Of a DNA stretch of 64,000 bases, positions 1-9,192 are shown piece by piece; within the stretch, counting starts at the first letter, position 1, and every line of letters begins with the position of its first letter. Source of the DNA: Bacteroidota bacterium (GTDB lineage: Bacteria; Bacteroidota; Bacteroidia; NS11-12g; UBA955). Position numbers and translations under genes: made by a program. Under the pieces are notes generated by a model. The model ran no database searches. It was not told the origin of the DNA and saw nothing but the letters and a program-made list of their open reading frames with translations. The DNA lies in the NCBI GenBank assembly GCA_024103355.1, contig JAGFIU010000016.1, positions 1-64,000 on the forward strand, in the 5' to 3' direction.

Positions 1-3000
1 TTTTATCTCTATCCCCTCAATTTCAATGCTATAGGGCATTTCCGTAGATTCTGCGATAGAAATTTGGCTTGCCAAAATTTCGGTGCAAATATAATCTTTA
101 TAATTGCCAATTGCTACAGAAATTGCATTGTCCTTTTGAACTGTTACCGTAATTTTATCCGTTACATCAAAATTCAGCTCTTTGCGAAGATTTTGCAATC
201 TGTTTACAAACTCTCGAGCGATACCTTCTTGCTTTAGTTTTTCTGTTACGGTAATATCAAGCGCAACGGTTAGGGAACCTTCTGATATTACCAACCAGCC
301 GGGAATGTCAACAGGATTAATTTCTACATCTTCCAATAAAAGTTCAAAAGCAGTGTTATCGAAGTTTAGGCCAATTTTTCCGCTGTTTTCAATTTCTGCA
401 ATTTCCTTTTGTCCGAAACCGGAAACTTTTGCTGCGATTTGTTTCATCAAAGCCCCTGCTTTTTTTCCCAAGGTCTTAAAATTGGGTTTTATCTGTTTTA
501 CAAGAGTCTCTGCGCCTTTTCCCTCCTCTAAATACTGCATCTCTTTAACATTGACCTCGCTTAAGATTAATTCTTCTACATGTTGTAAACGCTTTTTGAA
601 AGCGGAATTGAGTACAGGTATCATCACTTTTTGCAAAGGTTGGCGGACTTTTAAGTTTTCTTTCTTGCGTAAACTCAAAATCATAGAGCTGAACTTTTGA
701 GCCAAATCCATGGTCTGTTCTAATTCTGTGTTAATAATCTCTTTTTGAATAATTGGGAAATCGCTCAAATGAACAGACTCAAATGATTCAAATTGTGTGG
801 TCTTCTGCAAATCCTGATACAACCTGTCTGCATAGAAGGGTGCAACGGGAGCAATGAGTTTGCTTAATGTGTTAAGACATTCAAATAGAGTTTGATAGGC
901 AGCAATCTTGTCTTGTGTATAATCTCCTTTCCAAAATCTTCTTCTGGACAAACGCACGTACCAATTGCTCAAATGTTCATCTACAAACGTCTGAATAGCA
1001 CGTGTTGCCTTGGTTGGATCGTAGTCTGCAAAGCTTTCGTCAACAGTTTTAATAAGACTGTTCAACATGGACAAAATCCAACGATCAATTTCGGGTCTTT
1101 CATTAACAGGGATGAGGGCTTCTTGGTGTGTAAATCCATCCACATTTGCATAGAGAGCAAAGAAGGAATAAGTATTATAAAGAGTACCGAAGAATTTTCT
1201 TTGTACTTCTTCAACACCGTTTAAGTCAAATTTAAGATTGTCCCAAGGTTGTGCATTTGACAACATATACCAACGAATAGAATCAGCACCATATTTTTCA
1301 ACAGAAGTAAATGGGTCAATAGCATTACCCAAACGTTTGGACATTTTATTTCCGTTTTTATCAAGCACAAGTCCGTTTGCAACAACATTTTTGTATGCAA
1401 CAGAATCAAAAAGAGCAGTAGCAATTACGTGTAAGGTAAAGAACCAGCCTCGTGTTTGGTCAACACCTTCAGCTATGAAATCAGCAGGAAAATTGGACTC
1501 AAATACTTCCTTGTTTTCAAATGGGAAATGCCACTGTGCATAAGGCATTGCACCACTGTCAAACCAAACATCAATCAAATCCGTTTCACGGATCATCTTT
1601 TTGCCCGATGCAGAGCAAAGGAAAATATCATCTACCAGGGGTCTGTGCAAGTCAAGAGTCTTTTGTTCTTGAATCGGATTGCTTGTCATAAACCCTGCTT
1701 TGATAGATTTTTCTATCTCTACATTTAGTTGTTCCAATGAACCAATACAGATTTCTTCACTTCCATCTTCTGTGCGCCATATAGGCAATGGTGTTCCCCA
1801 AAATCTTGAACGTGAAAGATTCCAGTCCACAAGGTTTTCGAGCCAATCTGCAAAACGCCCTTCACCCGTAGATTTTGGTTTCCAATTGATGGTTTTGTTT
1901 AGTTCTACAAGTTTTTCGCGAACTGCGGTAGTTTTGATAAACCAGCTTTTCAACGGATAATATAAAACCGGTTTGTCTGTTCGCCAGCAGTGTGGGTAAT
2001 TGTGGCTGTATTTTTCTACCCTAAAAGCCTTGTTTTCTTGTTTTAACTTGATTGAAATTCGTTCATCAACAGAAAGGTACTTATCTCGGCCTTGTTTTTT
2101 TCTTTCTTCTTCAAGTTCTTGCTCGGAGTAATAGGCTTCTTTCACATATTCACCGGCAAAATCAGTTACTTCAGAAACAAACCTTCCTCTCTCATCCACC
2201 AGTGTAAGAGCTGCAAAACCCTTTTTTTGTGATAATCTAAAATCATCAGAGCCAAAACTTGGAGCCATGTGCACTATTCCTGTTCCGTCAGTTGTGGTAA
2301 CAAAATCGCCAACAAAAATCTCAAAAGCGCGTTCTTTAGGTTTTACATAAGGCAGCAATTGTTCATACTGCAAGCCTTCGAGGTCTTTCCCTTTGAAATG
2401 ACCGAGTATTTTCCACCCGATAACTTTGTCTCCTTCTTTGAAATCAGCAATCGGAAGATTCTCTCCTTCAGTTTTAAAATAAGTTGAAATCCTATCCTTT
2501 GCCAATAGCACATTCACAGGAATAAAGGTATAGGGATTGAGTGTTTCTATCAACACATAATCAATGCTTGCACCTACTGCAAGAGCAGTATTGGAAGGCA
2601 AAGTCCAAGGAGTAGTTGTCCATGCAAGAGCATAGGTGTTTTCGGGTAAATTAAGGCTTTTGTATTTGTCGTTTTTTATAAGTTTAAATTGGGCAACTGC
2701 GGTGGTGTCTTTTACTTCTCTGTAACATCCGGGCTGGTTTAATTCATGAGAACTCAAACCTGTTCCGGCAGCCGGTGAGAATGGTTGAATGGTATAGCCC
2801 TTATAGAGCAAACCTTTGTCGTAAAACTTCTTAAGTAAATACCAAACACTCTCAATATAGCTGTTTTCGTAGGTGATATAAGGGTTGTCTAAGTCTAACC
2901 AAAATCCGATTCTGTCAGTGAGTTCATCCCATTTTTCTTTGAACTTCATCACATCCTCGCGGCAAGCCTTGTTGTACTCTGCAATGCTGATTTTTTTGCC

Positions 3001-3321
3001 AATATCATCTTTGGTTATTCCAAGCCTCTTTTCTACCTGCAATTCAACAGGCAAACCATGTGTATCCCAGCCACCTTTGCGCAATACTCTAAATCCTTTT
3101 TGTGTCTTATATCGACAAAAAACATCCTTGATGGCTCTTGCCATAACGTGGTGAATTCCGGGCATACCATTGGCACTCGGAGGACCTTCAAAAAAAGTAA
3201 AAGCATTATTTTCAGGACGCTGACTGATGGTTTTTTCAAAGATTTGATTTTTCTTCCACTGCTTCAGCATTTCCTCTTCCAACAAGGACCAATTCGGATT
3301 TTTGTAACTCGGAAACTTCAT
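1..3321 (-). CDS. ileS: Isoleucyl-tRNA synthetase, type 2 (3' end outside window)
   Basis: This class I aminoacyl-tRNA synthetase charges tRNA-Ile in the cytoplasm. The window holds 1107 codons from the ATG at 3319-3321, and the reading frame is still open at base 1, so the C-terminus is missing. The ATP-binding HIGH motif sits after P-P-S-A-N-G and reads Gly55-Ile-His-His58 (3148-3159) instead of H-x-G-H. The second signature is KMSKR (residues 659-663, 1333-1347), the form typical of eukaryote-like IleRS2. A large CP1 editing insertion lies between the two motifs. The length fits IleRS2 (about 1100-1150 aa). The gene is divergent from a tRNA gene and has its own -7 element. The family call is firm; the effect of the altered motif is inferred. 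Confidence 0.97.
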   Translation of the reverse strand, partial: MKFPSYKNPNWSLLEEEMLKQWKKNQIFEKTISQRPENNAFTFFEGPPSANGMPGIHHVMARAIKDVFCRYKTQKGFRVLRKGGWDTHGLPVELQVEKRLGITKDDIGKKISIAEYNKACREDVMKFKEKWDELTDRIGFWLDLDNPYITYENSYIESVWYLLKKFYDKGLLYKGYTIQPFSPAAGTGLSSHELNQPGCYREVKDTTAVAQFKLIKNDKYKSLNLPENTYALAWTTTPWTLPSNTALAVGASIDYVLIETLNPYTFIPVNVLLAKDRISTYFKTEGENLPIADFKEGDKVIGWKILGHFKGKDLEGLQYEQLLPYVKPKERAFEIFVGDFVTTTDGTGIVHMAPSFGSDDFRLSQKKGFAALTLVDERGRFVSEVTDFAGEYVKEAYYSEQELEEERKKQGRDKYLSVDERISIKLKQENKAFRVEKYSHNYPHCWRTDKPVLYYPLKSWFIKTTAVREKLVELNKTINWKPKSTGEGRFADWLENLVDWNLSRSRFWGTPLPIWRTEDGSEEICIGSLEQLNVEIEKSIKAGFMTSNPIQEQKTLDLHRPLVDDIFLCSASGKKMIRETDLIDVWFDSGAMPYAQWHFPFENKEVFESNFPADFIAEGVDQTRGWFFTLHVIATALFDSVAYKNVVANGLVLDKNGNKMSKRLGNAIDPFTSVEKYGADSIRWYMLSNAQPWDNLKFDLNGVEEVQRKFFGTLYNTYSFFALYANVDGFTHQEALIPVNERPEIDRWILSMLNSLIKTVDESFADYDPTKATRAIQTFVDEHLSNWYVRLSRRRFWKGDYTQDKIAAYQTLFECLNTLSKLIAPVAPFYADRLYQDLQKTTQFESFESVHLSDFPIIQKEIINTELEQTMDLAQKFSSMILSLRKKENLKVRQPLQKVMIPVLNSAFKKRLQHVEELILSEVNVKEMQYLEEGKGAETLVKQIKPNFKTLGKKAGALMKQIAAKVSGFGQKEIAEIENSGKIGLNFDNTAFELLLEDVEINPVDIPGWLVISEGSLTVALDITVTEKLKQEGIAREFVNRLQNLRKELNFDVTDKITVTVQKDNAISVAIGNYKDYICTEILASQISIAESTEMPYSIEIEGIEIK

Positions 3322-3359
3322 CTTTATAATTTGCCTGAGGGTAATTTTTTCAAAGAGTG

Positions 3360-3367
3360 CAAAAGTA
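3360..3367 (-). promoter_or_regulatory. -7 promoter element of ileS
   Basis: Read on the minus strand this is TACTTTTG, a perfect match to the Bacteroidota -7 consensus TAnnTTTG. It lies 38 bases before the ileS ATG. About 20 bases upstream there is only a T-rich TTTTC instead of TTTG. Confidence 0.6.
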
Positions 3368-3376
3368 GTTTTTTCT

Positions 3377-3404
3377 TTTTGTTTAAGAAAAATTACTATT
3401 TTCG
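3377..3404 (+). promoter_or_regulatory. Putative promoter of the tRNA gene
   Basis: TATTTTCG at 3397-3404 resembles the -7 element TAnnTTTG, and a TTTTTG lies at 3376-3381, spaced 15 bases, which is shorter than usual. Transcription would start roughly 15 bases before the tRNA. It is back to back with the ileS promoter. Confidence 0.4.
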
Positions 3405-3426
3405 CAGCCCCAAAACAACGGGAACA

Positions 3427-3500
3427 GGTCCTATAGCTCAGTCGGTTAGAGCAACTGACTCATAATCAGTAGGTCCCTGGTTCGAGCCCAGGTGGGACCA
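3427..3500 (+). tRNA. tRNA with CAU anticodon (Ile2 or elongator Met)
   Basis: A complete 74-nt cloverleaf can be drawn. The 7-bp acceptor stem pairs GGTCCTA with TGGGACC, the discriminator is A73 at 3500, and the D, anticodon and T arms are all paired. The anticodon loop CTCATAA holds CAT at 3461-3463. CCA is not encoded. A CAU anticodon serves Met or, after lysidine modification, Ile (AUA). The acceptor stem has C4-G69 and C5-G68, pairs that TilS is known to use to pick tRNA-Ile2, and the neighbour is ileS, so Ile2 is the better guess. It lacks the mismatched 1-72 pair of initiator tRNA. Confidence 0.95.
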
Positions 3501-3504
3501 CAAC

Positions 3505-3551
3505 AATAGACAGCCAATAACTTAATAAATTCTATGTATTGGCTGTCTATT
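3505..3551. terminator. Perfect 15-bp hairpin after the tRNA
   Basis: The arms 3505-3519 and 3537-3551 are exact reverse complements (core GACAGCC/GGCTGTC) around a 17-nt loop. It starts 4 bases after the tRNA. No long T-run follows, so it may act as a 3'-end or processing structure and not as a classic intrinsic terminator. Confidence 0.5.
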
Positions 3552-3688
3552 AACCTTGATTATTTCCGAACAAGACTAGTTCAATCTCTTATCTTATCAA
3601 CTAAAATCGTGTTTGCCATAAATAAAAAATTAGGTAAAACTTGTGATTAAATAGTCAGTCAGATAGACAAATAGCTTATTGGAAATAT

Positions 3689-3696
3689 TAACTTTG
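3689..3696 (+). promoter_or_regulatory. -7 element before pckA
   Basis: TAACTTTG matches TAnnTTTG and lies 30 bases before the chosen pckA ATG. It falls inside the longer possible reading frame that starts at 3679, which argues for the downstream start. No TTTG is seen at the -33 position. Confidence 0.45.
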
Positions 3697-3726
3697 CAGG
3701 CGATAATCAAAAAACCAAAAGTCAAA

Positions 3727-5325
3727 ATGGATAACAATCAAATAGTTGAACAAATCATTCAAAATGCTTCTAAAGCACATATTAATTTAACCGTTGACCA
3801 ATTAGTAGAAAAAGCCCTTGAAAGAGGAGAGGGGAAACTAACAGACATGGGTGCTCTTGCTGCCGATACAGGTGAATTCACTGGAAGATCTCCAAAAGAT
3901 AAATTTACGGTTTGTGATGAGAAAACAGAAAATTCAGTTTGGTGGGGGGATATCAATTTTAAATTCAGTCCGGAGAATTTTGATAAATTGTTTGACAAAG
4001 TTGTTGCACATTACAAAGGCAAGGAACTTTTTGTAAGAGATGCTTATGCCTGTGCCAACCCTACATACAGATTGAATATCAAGGTTGTTAATGAGACTGC
4101 TTATCAAAACCTTTTTGCAAATAATTTATTTCTGAGACCCACAGCGGAAGAACTTGCAACACAAAAGGCAGAATGGCTCATACTTGCTGCTCCTTCTTTT
4201 CGTGCAAATGCTGCCGAAGATGGAACAAGACAACACAACTTTACTATCGTAAACTTTACTAAAAAAGTTATTCTCATCGGAGGTTCAGGATATACCGGTG
4301 AAATCAAGAAAGGTATTTTCTCTGTATTAAATTATATCCTTCCGCATGACAAGAAGGTTTTGTCAATGCATTGTTCTGCCAATATAGGAAAAGACGGAGA
4401 TACTGCCATTTTCTTTGGTTTGAGTGGAACAGGGAAAACCACACTTTCTGCAGACCCCAACAGAAGACTTATAGGTGATGACGAACACGGTTGGGACGAC
4501 AACAGTGTATTCAATTTTGAAGGCGGATGCTATGCAAAATGTGTAGGGCTTACAGAGGAGAAAGAGCCTCAGATTTGGAATGCTATTAAAAAAGGTGCTT
4601 TGGTAGAAAATGTTCGCTTTTTCCCCGGAACCAACAAAGTGAATTTTGACGATATTTCTGTTACAGAAAACACTCGTGTAGCATATCCTATTGATTTTAT
4701 TGACAATATCGCAGTTCCTTCTATGGGAAAAGCGCCCAAGAATATTATTTTCCTTACAGCGGATGCTTTTGGTGTACTACCTCCAATATCAAAGCTAACA
4801 CCTTCACAAGCAATGTATCATTTTATTTCAGGATATACCGCAAAAGTTGCCGGAACAGAAGCAGGAGTTACCGAACCACAAGCGACATTTTCAGCTTGTT
4901 TTGGGAAAGCATTCATTCCGCTTCATCCGGGCGAATATGCCGAGTTATTAGGAGAAAAGTTAAAAGCACATCCTGAGATTAATGTATGGCTGGTGAACAC
5001 CGGTTGGAGTGGTGGCGCTTATGGTACAGGCCAAAGAATGAAATTATCATACACACGTGCTATGCTTACTGCTGCATTGAATGGTGAGTTAAACAACATT
5101 CAATATGAACTGCATCCGATTTTTGGTGTTCAAATGCCAACAAGCTGTCCCAATGTACCTTCAGAAATACTCAATCCGAGAAATACTTGGGCAGACAAAG
5201 CCGCTTATGACAGCAAAGCAAATCACCTTGCTCAATTGTTTGTGAAAAACTTTGAGCAATATGCGTCAGGTGTGAGTGCTGAAATATTATCTGCAGCACC
5301 CAAAGCGCAAGAAGCAATAAGCTAA
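3727..5325 (+). CDS. pckA: ATP-dependent phosphoenolpyruvate carboxykinase
   Basis: This enzyme interconverts oxaloacetate and PEP with ATP/ADP at the start of gluconeogenesis or in anaplerotic CO2 fixation; it is cytoplasmic. The P-loop G-L-S-G-T-G-K-T spans residues 231-238. The substrate loop G-R-S-P-K-D-K and the acidic metal-binding segment G-D-D-E-H-G-W are visible. The 532-aa length is normal for the ATP-type family. An upstream in-frame ATG at 3679 would add 16 residues unlike the family and would cover the -7 element, so 3727 is preferred. It is a single-gene unit ended by a strong hairpin. Confidence 0.97.
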   Translation: MDNNQIVEQIIQNASKAHINLTVDQLVEKALERGEGKLTDMGALAADTGEFTGRSPKDKFTVCDEKTENSVWWGDINFKFSPENFDKLFDKVVAHYKGKELFVRDAYACANPTYRLNIKVVNETAYQNLFANNLFLRPTAEELATQKAEWLILAAPSFRANAAEDGTRQHNFTIVNFTKKVILIGGSGYTGEIKKGIFSVLNYILPHDKKVLSMHCSANIGKDGDTAIFFGLSGTGKTTLSADPNRRLIGDDEHGWDDNSVFNFEGGCYAKCVGLTEEKEPQIWNAIKKGALVENVRFFPGTNKVNFDDISVTENTRVAYPIDFIDNIAVPSMGKAPKNIIFLTADAFGVLPPISKLTPSQAMYHFISGYTAKVAGTEAGVTEPQATFSACFGKAFIPLHPGEYAELLGEKLKAHPEINVWLVNTGWSGGAYGTGQRMKLSYTRAMLTAALNGELNNIQYELHPIFGVQMPTSCPNVPSEILNPRNTWADKAAYDSKANHLAQLFVKNFEQYASGVSAEILSAAPKAQEAIS

Positions 5326-5351
5326 ATATTTTTGAAAATAATACGTTATCA

Positions 5352-5394
5352 AATGGCTGCATGGATTGGATATCTTTGCAGCCATTATTTTTTA
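5352..5394 (+). terminator. Intrinsic terminator of pckA
   Basis: The arms AATGGCTGCA (5352-5361) and TGCAGCCATT (5377-5386) pair perfectly and are followed by a T-rich run. Confidence 0.8.
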
Positions 5395-5401
5395 ATATAA
5401 G

Positions 5402-6823
5402 TTGAGTAGAACCGCATATATATTCATTTTTCTGTTGCTGGTATTGTTTGCAGCATGCAAAAAAGACAAGCCATTTTATACCGGTTCAGATGCCAATCTG
5501 GTTTTTCAATTTTGGCCGGGACAACCTGCCGATACTGTTTATTTTGATACAGTTTTTACTCGATTACCCGGAACAAAATATCCGCGTTCGGTCAACAAAC
5601 AATTTTTTATTGTTAATAGATTAAATAACCCTGTTAAAACCGATATCACTTTGGGTGGAGGTGCAAATTCTTCATTCAGAATTAATGTAGATGGCGTTTC
5701 TTCTACAGATTTTAGAGATGTAGAAATTCCTGCAAAAGATAGTTTGATTGCTTTTGTTGAAGTAACGCTTGAAGCCAATAATCAGATTAATCCTGCAATA
5801 GTATTAGACTCAATTATGTTTAATACCAACGGAAACAGACAAAAAGTAATGCTTTCTGCTTATGGTTGGGATGCCATCTATTACAGAGATTCGTTAATCA
5901 GCCAAAATGTGCTATGGGACAAGACTGACAAGCCCTATGTGATTGTGAATTCAATTTTGGTAAACAGCAATACTACACTCAAAATATCTCAAGGAGTCAA
6001 TGTTTATTCCTCTCCTGAATCTTCAATTTATATTTTAGGAACACTTGAGATAGAAGGTACTGAACAAAATCCGGCAGTTTTTCAAGGTGACAGATTGCAG
6101 CCCGGTTATGATGAAACACCCGGACAATGGCAGGGAATACACATTTTGAAAGACAGTAAAGATTCAAAAATTAAAAATGCAGTAATCAAGAATGCAGTAA
6201 TTGGAGTCCGTGTAGATTCATTAAGTAATAATTCTAACCCAAAATTGCATATTACACAAACACTGATTAAAGATTGCTCTTTCTATGGTATTATTGGTAT
6301 TACTGCACCAATTTTTGCAGAAAATGTAGCTGTTGCCCGTTGTGGAGCAAATGGATTTGTAGGGTATTTTGGAGGGAGTTATACCCTGCGACATTGTACG
6401 ATTGCAAGTGGTTTTTTGGGAGGACGTTCTCAGTCTGCATTGGCTTTCAATAATATTCAAAGAGATGAAAAAGACCGATTTGTAAGAAGTTTTCCAATCT
6501 CTTACAGTTTAGAAAACTGCATTATTTATGGACCATTAGAGGATGAATTAATCTTGGATATTCATAGTGGAACTCCACCTGACTTTTCATTGGTTGACCA
6601 TTGTTTGATAAAAACCAAGGAATACAAAAACCTTCTTGATATCAATAATAATTTATTAAACCAAGACCCTCTGATGATATCTCCCAGAGAAGCAAATTTG
6701 GGTATCAGACCGGGTTCACCCGTAATTGGAAAGTCCAAAATACTTGCACCTCCGGTTTCTATTGATTTGAAAGGAAATATTAGAAAAATTCCTGCTGATA
6801 TTGGTGCTTATGAAGTTGAATAG
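5402..6823 (+). CDS. Lipoprotein with right-handed beta-helix (pectin-lyase-like) fold
   Basis: The 473-aa protein begins with a lipoprotein signal ending L-F-A-A-C19, so it is predicted to be lipid-anchored in the envelope. The central and C-terminal parts show repeated short strands with N, G and I/V residues, as in parallel beta-helix proteins, and the end (P-A-D-I-G-A-Y-E) is typical of the lineage's 'choice-of-anchor/right-handed parallel beta-helix' proteins. The function is unknown; carbohydrate binding is only a guess. The start is TTG at 5402 because no ATG fits the signal peptide. It starts just after the pckA terminator with no clear promoter of its own, which is odd. Confidence 0.75.
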   Translation: MSRTAYIFIFLLLVLFAACKKDKPFYTGSDANLVFQFWPGQPADTVYFDTVFTRLPGTKYPRSVNKQFFIVNRLNNPVKTDITLGGGANSSFRINVDGVSSTDFRDVEIPAKDSLIAFVEVTLEANNQINPAIVLDSIMFNTNGNRQKVMLSAYGWDAIYYRDSLISQNVLWDKTDKPYVIVNSILVNSNTTLKISQGVNVYSSPESSIYILGTLEIEGTEQNPAVFQGDRLQPGYDETPGQWQGIHILKDSKDSKIKNAVIKNAVIGVRVDSLSNNSNPKLHITQTLIKDCSFYGIIGITAPIFAENVAVARCGANGFVGYFGGSYTLRHCTIASGFLGGRSQSALAFNNIQRDEKDRFVRSFPISYSLENCIIYGPLEDELILDIHSGTPPDFSLVDHCLIKTKEYKNLLDINNNLLNQDPLMISPREANLGIRPGSPVIGKSKILAPPVSIDLKGNIRKIPADIGAYEVE

Positions 6824-6956
6824 CCGATAAGGCTTGTATAATATTCAATGCAAAATATTCTAATTGTGGAAACTGCACTTATAAAGTTTCGCTACATAAA
6901 AAGATTGGCTCTATTTTTGAACTTCTTTAAAGAACAATTTTTTAGTCTAAACACAA

Positions 6957-7886
6957 ATGAAGAAATTACTGCTAATATTGATGTTCATACCTTTTGTATC
7001 CTTTGCAATGCAACAGGATTCCATAGGTACAAAAACCGAAAATGGAATTGTATATATACTACACAAAGTGGATAAAGGACAAACACTATATGCAATAGCA
7101 AGAAAATACAATGTAGATGTAAATGAAATCATCAAAGCTAATCCCGGTTCAGATAAGGGAATTCAGGCAGATGCAATCATTATGGTTCCTACAAAGAAAA
7201 AAACGGTTAGTACATCACCTGTTCCAAACGGAGAAACAAAAATCGAAACAAAATTTCATACAGTACAAGCAGGTGAAACACTTTACAAAATAGCCACCAT
7301 GTATGGTGTTTCAGTCTCAGATATCCAGAAATGGAACGGACTCTCCGGAGAATCAATATCTGTAGGGCAAAGATTAGCAGTGAGTCCTCATACTGCTTCT
7401 ATTGCAATACCGGAACAAACACCAAAACCGATTCCACCCACTGAACCTGTAAAAATTGAACAAACCCCCGTTAAGCCTGCACAAGAGCCAATAAAAGTGG
7501 TTGAACCTATAACAGAAAAGATTTCCAATGAAAATATTGTCAATAACAATAAAGTCGAAGGAAATCCATCTGATGAAAACAATTCAGTTACAGTTCCCAC
7601 AAGACAAATCAAGACAGTAGGAGATGAGATGGTTGAGAACGGAAGTGTATCTATTAGTTCAGAAGGAGATTTGTCACAAGAGCGTAATTTTATTATGCAT
7701 CCTACAGCACGTATCGGAACTATTGTAATGATTACAAATCCCGAAAACGGAAAATCAGCATTTGCAAGAGTTGTAGCAAATTATAAAGCCCCGGGAAATG
7801 AAGTGGTTAAAATCAACCCCACTTTAGCTAAGAAGATTGGTATCACAGAATCAACTAAAGAAGTAAGGGTTAATTATGCCAAATAA
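6957..7886 (+). CDS. Secreted LysM-repeat protein
   Basis: The 309-aa protein has a signal peptide (residues 1-17, ending S-F-A) followed by two LysM domains, at about 34-75 (G-Q-T-L-Y-A-I-A) and 98-140 (G-E-T-L-Y-K-I-A), which bind peptidoglycan. A long Pro/Glu/Lys/Val linker follows. The C-terminal ~75 residues (R-I-G-T-I-V-M-I-T-N-P) resemble the double-psi beta-barrel found in RlpA-like proteins, but a catalytic Asp is not obvious. Its stop overlaps the next start (TAATG), so the two are translationally coupled. It is probably a periplasmic cell-wall-binding protein. Confidence 0.85.
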   Translation: MKKLLLILMFIPFVSFAMQQDSIGTKTENGIVYILHKVDKGQTLYAIARKYNVDVNEIIKANPGSDKGIQADAIIMVPTKKKTVSTSPVPNGETKIETKFHTVQAGETLYKIATMYGVSVSDIQKWNGLSGESISVGQRLAVSPHTASIAIPEQTPKPIPPTEPVKIEQTPVKPAQEPIKVVEPITEKISNENIVNNNKVEGNPSDENNSVTVPTRQIKTVGDEMVENGSVSISSEGDLSQERNFIMHPTARIGTIVMITNPENGKSAFARVVANYKAPGNEVVKINPTLAKKIGITESTKEVRVNYAK

Positions 7887-9139
7887 TGCAAAACCCGTTT
7901 TTAGATAATAAGCAGGGAATTGAAATCCAAATAGCCTTTGTTTTAAGCTGTCTTCTTATGGCAGCTTTTTTTGTTTCACCGGCTTTGATGAGCATCTCCA
8001 TGGGTGGAATTTTACTAGTCGGAATTATCCATGTCAAATCCTTGAGTGAAATAATAAAATCGGATAAAAGGTTAAAGATTTTAACTCTTCTCTTTATTCT
8101 TTTCCTTGTGTTTCACCTCTTTGGCTTGTTTTTGTCTGACAATTTTCAAGAAGGACAAAGAAAGTTTTTTCTCAAACTGCCTTTTCTTTTATCCCCGTTT
8201 ATTTGGATAGTTTTTTTTAAGTTTAACAAACTTCAACAAAATATCATTTTGATATGCTTCATTTTTTTTACATATCTGACGGGAACTATTAGTACTCTGA
8301 TTTATTTTCAGAATCAAGATTATTTTGATGCACTCATTCGTGCAGCCAAGCCTATGCCAATATACTTTGGCTATGGGATTTATCATATACAGTTTTCTGT
8401 TTTGAATGCAATAGCCTGTCTATCAGGCTTGTATTTATTAGTTTTCCAAAAAGCTAATATCCAAAAATTTGTATTCTTTGCAGTTTTGGTTTTTACTGTA
8501 ATAAATATTACTAATCTTCATGTTTTATCTGCCAGAACAGGGTTACTGGCTTTTTATGTTGCAGTCTTTATCTTTGTTTTGATGTATTTAAAGAATGAGG
8601 GCAAAGCTAAATATTTGAAGTTTTTTCCTTTGCTTATACTCTTTCCCATTATAGCATATTTTCTTTCCGATTCTTTGCAAAACAGAATGGCAAACAGCCT
8701 AGAGGATTGGGATACAATTGTACACTCCAAAGATGCCAATGACAAATCGGTAGCAATGAGGGTGCAGGCATGGAAAAACGGTTTTGCTTTGTTGCAAGAA
8801 CACCCTATAAAAGGTATTGGCTTGGGAGATGTGGATACTGAAATGCAACGAAAATACATAGAAAGAAAGACCAATCTGTTGGAACAAAATAGAAAAAACC
8901 CGCACAACCAATTTCTTGAAACAGCCTTACAAGTAGGAGTAGTAGGAGCATTGATTTTATTTCTGATTTTTGTTTTCTATGCTTTGGTTCAACAAAAACG
9001 ATATATAGGCTTCGGTATATTGATTATACTATTTGTTTCAATGTTTTTTGAGTCTTTGTTTGAAAGACAAGTTAGTGTTATGGCAATGACATATTTCATG
9101 GCTTTTTTTCTTTTTGAGCATAACAACAAAGGAGAATAA
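7886..9139 (+). CDS. O-antigen ligase / Wzy-like polytopic membrane protein
   Basis: The 417-aa protein is very hydrophobic, with about 10-11 membrane segments and one long extracytoplasmic stretch (about residues 265-345). That stretch has the Wzy_C pattern: an arginine-containing M-R-V-Q-A-W-K-N-G, then H-P-I-K-G-I-G-L-G-D and P-H-N-Q-F-L-E-T. Members join or polymerise glycans on the periplasmic face of the inner membrane, classically O-antigen onto lipid A-core. Which glycan is handled here cannot be told. It overlaps the LysM gene by one base. Confidence 0.85.
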   Translation: MQNPFLDNKQGIEIQIAFVLSCLLMAAFFVSPALMSISMGGILLVGIIHVKSLSEIIKSDKRLKILTLLFILFLVFHLFGLFLSDNFQEGQRKFFLKLPFLLSPFIWIVFFKFNKLQQNIILICFIFFTYLTGTISTLIYFQNQDYFDALIRAAKPMPIYFGYGIYHIQFSVLNAIACLSGLYLLVFQKANIQKFVFFAVLVFTVINITNLHVLSARTGLLAFYVAVFIFVLMYLKNEGKAKYLKFFPLLILFPIIAYFLSDSLQNRMANSLEDWDTIVHSKDANDKSVAMRVQAWKNGFALLQEHPIKGIGLGDVDTEMQRKYIERKTNLLEQNRKNPHNQFLETALQVGVVGALILFLIFVFYALVQQKRYIGFGILIILFVSMFFESLFERQVSVMAMTYFMAFFLFEHNNKGE

Positions 9140-9192
9140 TCTTTATTTTTGGCACATTAATTGAACCTGAATTCATCAATAAAGTTTTATCT

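Noticed and set aside
3322-3426. T-box or other riboswitch in the ileS leader
   Set aside because: The leader is about 30 bases and holds no T-box sequence or terminator; none is expected in this phylum.
182-3465. Several plus-strand frames of 60-170 codons opposite ileS
   Set aside because: They are shadows of the strongly supported ileS frame on the minus strand, and none shows a protein family.
3679-3726. Longer pckA start adding 16 residues
   Set aside because: The extra residues do not fit the family, and the likely -7 box lies inside them.
6848-7075. A 75-codon frame before and into the LysM gene
   Set aside because: It overlaps the signal peptide region of a clear secreted LysM protein in another frame and has no family match.
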